DNA of 64,000 nucleotides from Fen-1364 sp049515135 (lineage in GTDB: Bacteria > Spirochaetota > Spirochaetia > SZUA-6 > Fen-1364): positions 186,001 to 250,000 of the forward strand of contig JBEKUJ010000003.1 of the NCBI GenBank assembly GCA_049515135.1, read 5' to 3'. Positions 61,662-64,000 of this stretch are shown piece by piece (within the stretch, counting starts at the first letter, position 1; every line of letters begins with the position of its first letter). The notes beneath the pieces were generated by a model. That model did not search any database, was not told where the DNA came from, and saw nothing but the letters and a program-made list of their open reading frames with translations. Both the position numbers and the translations under genes were made by a program.

Positions 61662-62537
61662 TTACATATAGGCCCGAAGCAGGTGGCTCCGGGAGGGGTG
61701 CTGGAGCCTCTTGATGGCCTTCTTCTCGATCTGGCGGATGCGCTCTTTTGTCAGCTTGTACATGCTGCCGATTTCCTTGAGGGACATAGGCCGCTTTCCG
61801 TTCAATCCGAACCTGTACTGGATGATCTCGGACTCCTTCTGAGAGAGAGAGGTCAGGACGTTGTTGATGTCCCGGCGCAGCGAGCTCTCGATGACCACGT
61901 CATCCGGAGTGACGTGGTTCTTGTCCTCAACGAAGTCTCCCAGCAGGGAGGAATCCTTCTCCGAATACACCGGCGTGTCCAGTGAGATGAGCTCGCGGGA
62001 GATGTTGAGCAGGTCCGATACGTGCTCCCTGTCGATCTCCAGCTTCTTGGCAATCATGTCCGTCTCCGACACGAGGAACTGCTCCCCCTGCAGGTCCTTT
62101 CGCACCTTCTCTATCTGAACGAGCTCATTTGCCCTGTTCAGAGGAAGGCGGATCATTCGTGACTTCTCGCAGATCGCCTTCAGGATTGCCTGCCTGATCC
62201 ACCACACGGCGTACGAGATGAAGTGATAGCCCTTCTCCACGTCGAACCGCTCGATTGCGTTCATCAGGCCGATGTTGCCCTCGCTGATCAGGTCCGCGAG
62301 AGGCAGACCCTGGTTCTGATATTTCTTCGCGACATTGACCACGAAACGGAGATTGGCCCTGATGAGCTTCTCCTTTGCCAGCTGGTCCGCTCTTGCGGCC
62401 CGGCGGGCAAGCCTCTCTTCCTGCTCACGGGTGAGCAGAGGAATCTTGTTTATTTCCTTGAGATAGAGGGACAGAATGTTTTCATCAGCCCTGGATGTCT
62501 TCTTTTCTTTCTCTATTGAACTGACTGCAGTGCTCAT
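61662..62537 (-). CDS. RNA polymerase sigma factor of the sigma-70 family, group 2 (RpoD/RpoS-like)
   Basis: A 291-residue sigma factor. Region 1.2 is LSLYLKEINKIPLLT. Region 2 contains LRFVVNVAKKYQNQGLPLADLISEGNIGLMNAIERFD and ISYAVWWIRQAILKAI, the -10-binding part. Region 3 has LPLNRANELVQIEKVRKDL. Region 4 contains EIIQYRFGL and LTKERIRQIEKKAIKRLQHP, the -35-binding part. Region 1.1 is absent, so it is an alternative, non-essential-type sigma, although it could be the main factor in a reduced spirochaete. The start is ATG at 62,537 with GAGG five bases upstream. A sigma-54 promoter lies directly upstream. Confidence 0.93.
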   Translation of the reverse strand: MSTAVSSIEKEKKTSRADENILSLYLKEINKIPLLTREQEERLARRAARADQLAKEKLIRANLRFVVNVAKKYQNQGLPLADLISEGNIGLMNAIERFDVEKGYHFISYAVWWIRQAILKAICEKSRMIRLPLNRANELVQIEKVRKDLQGEQFLVSETDMIAKKLEIDREHVSDLLNISRELISLDTPVYSEKDSSLLGDFVEDKNHVTPDDVVIESSLRRDINNVLTSLSQKESEIIQYRFGLNGKRPMSLKEIGSMYKLTKERIRQIEKKAIKRLQHPSRSHLLRAYM

Positions 62538-62561
62538 GGTCACCTCTTGGTCATTATTAAA

Positions 62562-62576
62562 GCAAGGATCGTGCCA
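62562..62576 (-). promoter_or_regulatory. Sigma-54 promoter of the sigma-factor gene
   Basis: On the minus strand the sequence TTGGCACGATCCTTGCTT matches the sigma-54 consensus YTGGCACGNNNNTTGCW completely. GG and GC are twelve bases apart. Transcription would begin near 62,550, 13 bases before the ATG, leaving just enough room for the GAGG ribosome site. A TCTAAC-N17-GTTAGA inverted repeat lies about 30 bases further upstream. Confidence 0.8.
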
Positions 62577-62707
62577 AGGGTTTTTCGTAGTAGTTCTCTA
62601 ACCTTTTCATATATAATAAGTTAGAAGACGCTACTTTCTAGATCTGTTATGGGATCGTAACAATGGGTCAATCTGACACAATTTCACGGATAACAGAATT
62701 TTATGAA

Positions 62708-63388
62708 TCAAAATATACCAGTCAGAAGCTCCTCGTTGGCCGGAGTGCGGCCGCAGCACAACGCAAAGGGGAGGCCGGAGCCGCAAAGGCACTTCTCACC
62801 AAGCTCGACTTTCTTCCGAGTCTGGAAGTTCACTCCGATGACCTGGGAATCAAGACGCGGCTCAGGAACACCGGCGCCGGGAAAAACGATGCTGACCTTT
62901 CGGAAGTAGCCCAGCTTGTCGCAGGACGACTTGCCCTCCAGCTCCCCCGAATTGAGCAGGATCACCCAGTGATCGTGGACCAGGTCGCTGATCATGTCTC
63001 TTTCCGCAAGGGTTGAAAACGTGCGCTTGTTTTTCCCCATGAGGTAACGCGCGGTCTGAATGGAGGCGAATGCCTGCCAGTCGTCTTCCTGCGGGTTGGA
63101 ACGGCGTTCCATTCCGTACGAGTTGGTCAGCCGCTCGAGCATTTTGCGCGTATGACCTCTCTTGTTCAACCGCTGGCAGGAAATCCAGCTCTTGATGGCT
63201 GACTGGGAAAAGCCCATTCGCTTCAGGGCAACACCGAGAAACAGACAGATACGGTACAGCTCACGGGAGTGAGACGCAGGGCATTTCTCCATGGCCATCT
63301 GGAGAAAATGAATGGCCTGGGCAGGGTGGTGCCTGGCAAGAGAACGCAGCCCCTTGTCGAAGTACATGGTCCACAGCGAGATTCGCAT
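62708..63388 (-). CDS. SEC-C motif protein
   Basis: A 226-residue protein. The first 90 residues are helical and repeat-like (ARHHPAQAIHFLQMAMEKCPASHSRELY, LFLGVALKRMGFSQSAIKSW), similar to tetratricopeptides. The C-terminus holds GEKCLCGSGLPFALCCGR, the zinc-binding SEC-C motif (CxCx8CC type) first known from SecA and many small proteins. The function is not known; such proteins are thought to be adaptors. ATG at 63,388 was taken, although ATG 63,367 is also possible. It is divergent from groES. Confidence 0.8.
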   Translation of the reverse strand: MRISLWTMYFDKGLRSLARHHPAQAIHFLQMAMEKCPASHSRELYRICLFLGVALKRMGFSQSAIKSWISCQRLNKRGHTRKMLERLTNSYGMERRSNPQEDDWQAFASIQTARYLMGKNKRTFSTLAERDMISDLVHDHWVILLNSGELEGKSSCDKLGYFRKVSIVFPGAGVPEPRLDSQVIGVNFQTRKKVELGEKCLCGSGLPFALCCGRTPANEELLTGIF

Positions 63389-63450
63389 CTACAAGGAAGG
63401 TACTCCATGCCGTTTGCCGGGGCAAGAGCACGCGTGTGTCAAACAAATCC

Positions 63451-63480
63451 TTGACGATCACGGGCGCCTCTGGGTATATT
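63451..63480 (+). promoter_or_regulatory. Sigma-70 type promoter of groES
   Basis: TTGACG and TATATT stand 18 bases apart, about 70 bases ahead of the groES ATG. A weak CACTG/CAGTG inverted repeat follows, but the CIRCE element of HrcA-controlled chaperonin genes is not present. Confidence 0.6.
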
Positions 63481-63549
63481 CCTCTCAAAATCACTGTCAC
63501 CCAGTGTGAGATTCGCGGCATCACAACTATTAAGGGAGGACGACTGAAA

Positions 63550-63816
63550 ATGAAGGTCATGCCACTCGGAGATCGTATTCTGGTCAAGATGGTTGAGATG
63601 GAGACCAAGACGGCGGGAGGGATCCTCATTCCTCAAACTGCCCAGGAAAAGACCCAGGAAGGGATCGTAATTGCTGTCGGTGATGATGAGAGCATCAAGG
63701 TGAAGGCCAAGGACCGGGTCATCTACGACAAGTACGCGGGGACCACGATCAAGATCTCTGGTGAGGAGCAGCTCATCCTGAAGGCTGCGGATATCCTGGC
63801 CAAGGTCGAGTCGTAA
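63550..63816 (+). CDS. groES: Co-chaperonin GroES
   Basis: An 88-residue protein of the Cpn10 family. It starts KVMPLGDRILVKMVEMETKTAGGILIPQTAQEK, which includes the mobile loop (TKTAGGILIP) that contacts GroEL. It continues GIVIAVGDDESIKVKAKDRVIYDKYAGTTIKISGEEQLIL and ends DILAKVE. The ATG has a strong GGGAGG site ten bases upstream. No groEL gene follows: a terminator and a convergent gene come next, so GroEL must be elsewhere. Confidence 0.97.
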   Translation: MKVMPLGDRILVKMVEMETKTAGGILIPQTAQEKTQEGIVIAVGDDESIKVKAKDRVIYDKYAGTTIKISGEEQLILKAADILAKVES

Positions 63817-63824
63817 GAGAAGGC

Positions 63825-64000
63825 CTACGAAGCTTCAGGGGAGGAAGGCATGCGAATGTCTTCCTCCCCTTTTTCTTGCGCAAAGAACTCGGCAACAGCT
63901 TCCTGAACCGCCTGCGAGCCATCGATCACCCGGCCCGTCCTGGGAAGGCTCTCCAGAAAGACAGCCCCATAGCTCTTGTTGACGATCCTCGAGTCGAGAA
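63825..64000 (-). CDS. DinG-like ATP-dependent helicase, C-terminal fragment (runs off the right edge)
   Basis: The last 58 codons of a gene that continues past the window. They read RIVNKSYGAVFLESLPRTG, then GSQAVQEAVAEFF, then a charged tail and TAG at 63,825. The NxSYGxVFLxSLP element is the usual C-terminal end of DinG/XPD-like helicases. The last 45 bases overlap the groES terminator. No start is visible. The call rests on a short segment. Confidence 0.55.
   Translation of the reverse strand, partial: LDSRIVNKSYGAVFLESLPRTGRVIDGSQAVQEAVAEFFAQEKGEEDIRMPSSPEAS
63837..63875 (+). terminator. Rho-independent terminator of groES
   Basis: A perfect 11-bp stem (AGGGGAGGAAG with CTTCCTCCCCT, loop of 12) is followed by TTTTTC. 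It lies 20 bases after the groES stop and inside the tail of the convergent helicase gene. Confidence 0.9.

Noticed and set aside
63481..63520. CIRCE heat-shock operator before groES
   Set aside because: Only a 5-bp inverted repeat (CACTG/CAGTG) is seen; the TTAGCACTC and GAGTGCTAA arms are absent.
1..64000. CRISPR array, rRNA, tRNA or phage genes
   Set aside because: No regularly spaced repeats, no ribosomal or transfer RNA sequence, and no phage structural or integrase gene were found on reading both strands.

Overview
The window looks like a chromosome segment from a free-living or environmental spirochaete-like bacterium (moderate confidence). The reasons are a short group-2 sigma factor, a Wzi-like outer-membrane protein, a lone groES, spirochaete-style envelope genes and patchy base composition. 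No rRNA, tRNA or CRISPR array was seen.

Positions 1-47,293 hold one very large surface-polysaccharide (O-antigen or capsule type) locus, read almost entirely on the minus strand. A winged-helix regulator (46,766-47,293) stands at its head, next to a palindromic operator candidate. Behind it come a GDP-D-glycero-D-manno-heptose module (HddC-GmhA fusion, GmhB-transaldolase fusion, HddA, an SDR), a nucleotide-sugar dehydrogenase, an ABC exporter (Wzm/Wzt type), and many glycosyltransferases (GT2, GT4, GT11, GT32-like, GT87-like), including GT4 proteins with two and three tandem modules. Two further sugar pathways are present. One is GDP-mannose to GDP-D-rhamnose (Gmd, Rmd). The other is a full CDP-3,6-dideoxyhexose pathway (RfbF, RfbG, RfbH, an E3-type reductase) followed by a YerE-like thiamine-diphosphate enzyme, an SDR and an HpcH/HpaI-type aldolase-like protein. 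Together these suggest a branched-chain, yersiniose-like sugar.

The locus is heavily scarred by mobile DNA. It carries an IS66 element with perfect ends and an 8-bp target duplication (19,608-21,220), an IS110 element whose 3' end was shifted by a 38-bp tandem duplication (about 30,260-31,592), an IS256-family element (31,693-33,066), a broken IS1182-family transposase, and remnants of IS5-like and IS91-like genes. Two methyltransferase relics are also present.

Positions 47,300-64,000 are mostly housekeeping and envelope genes on both strands: a Wzi-like outer-membrane protein, an SDR, a GT1 glycosyltransferase, a KAS III-like synthase, rsmI, argH, an HtrA-like protease, a FecR/TPR protein, RidA, a HAD phosphatase, a SIS protein, a methyltransferase, a UvrD/PcrA-type helicase, a sigma factor, a SEC-C protein, groES, and the end of a DinG-like helicase. 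Two near-perfect sigma-54 promoters were found. One lies upstream of the outer-membrane protein gene; the other lies directly upstream of the sigma-factor gene, an arrangement reminiscent of the RpoN-RpoS cascade of Borrelia.
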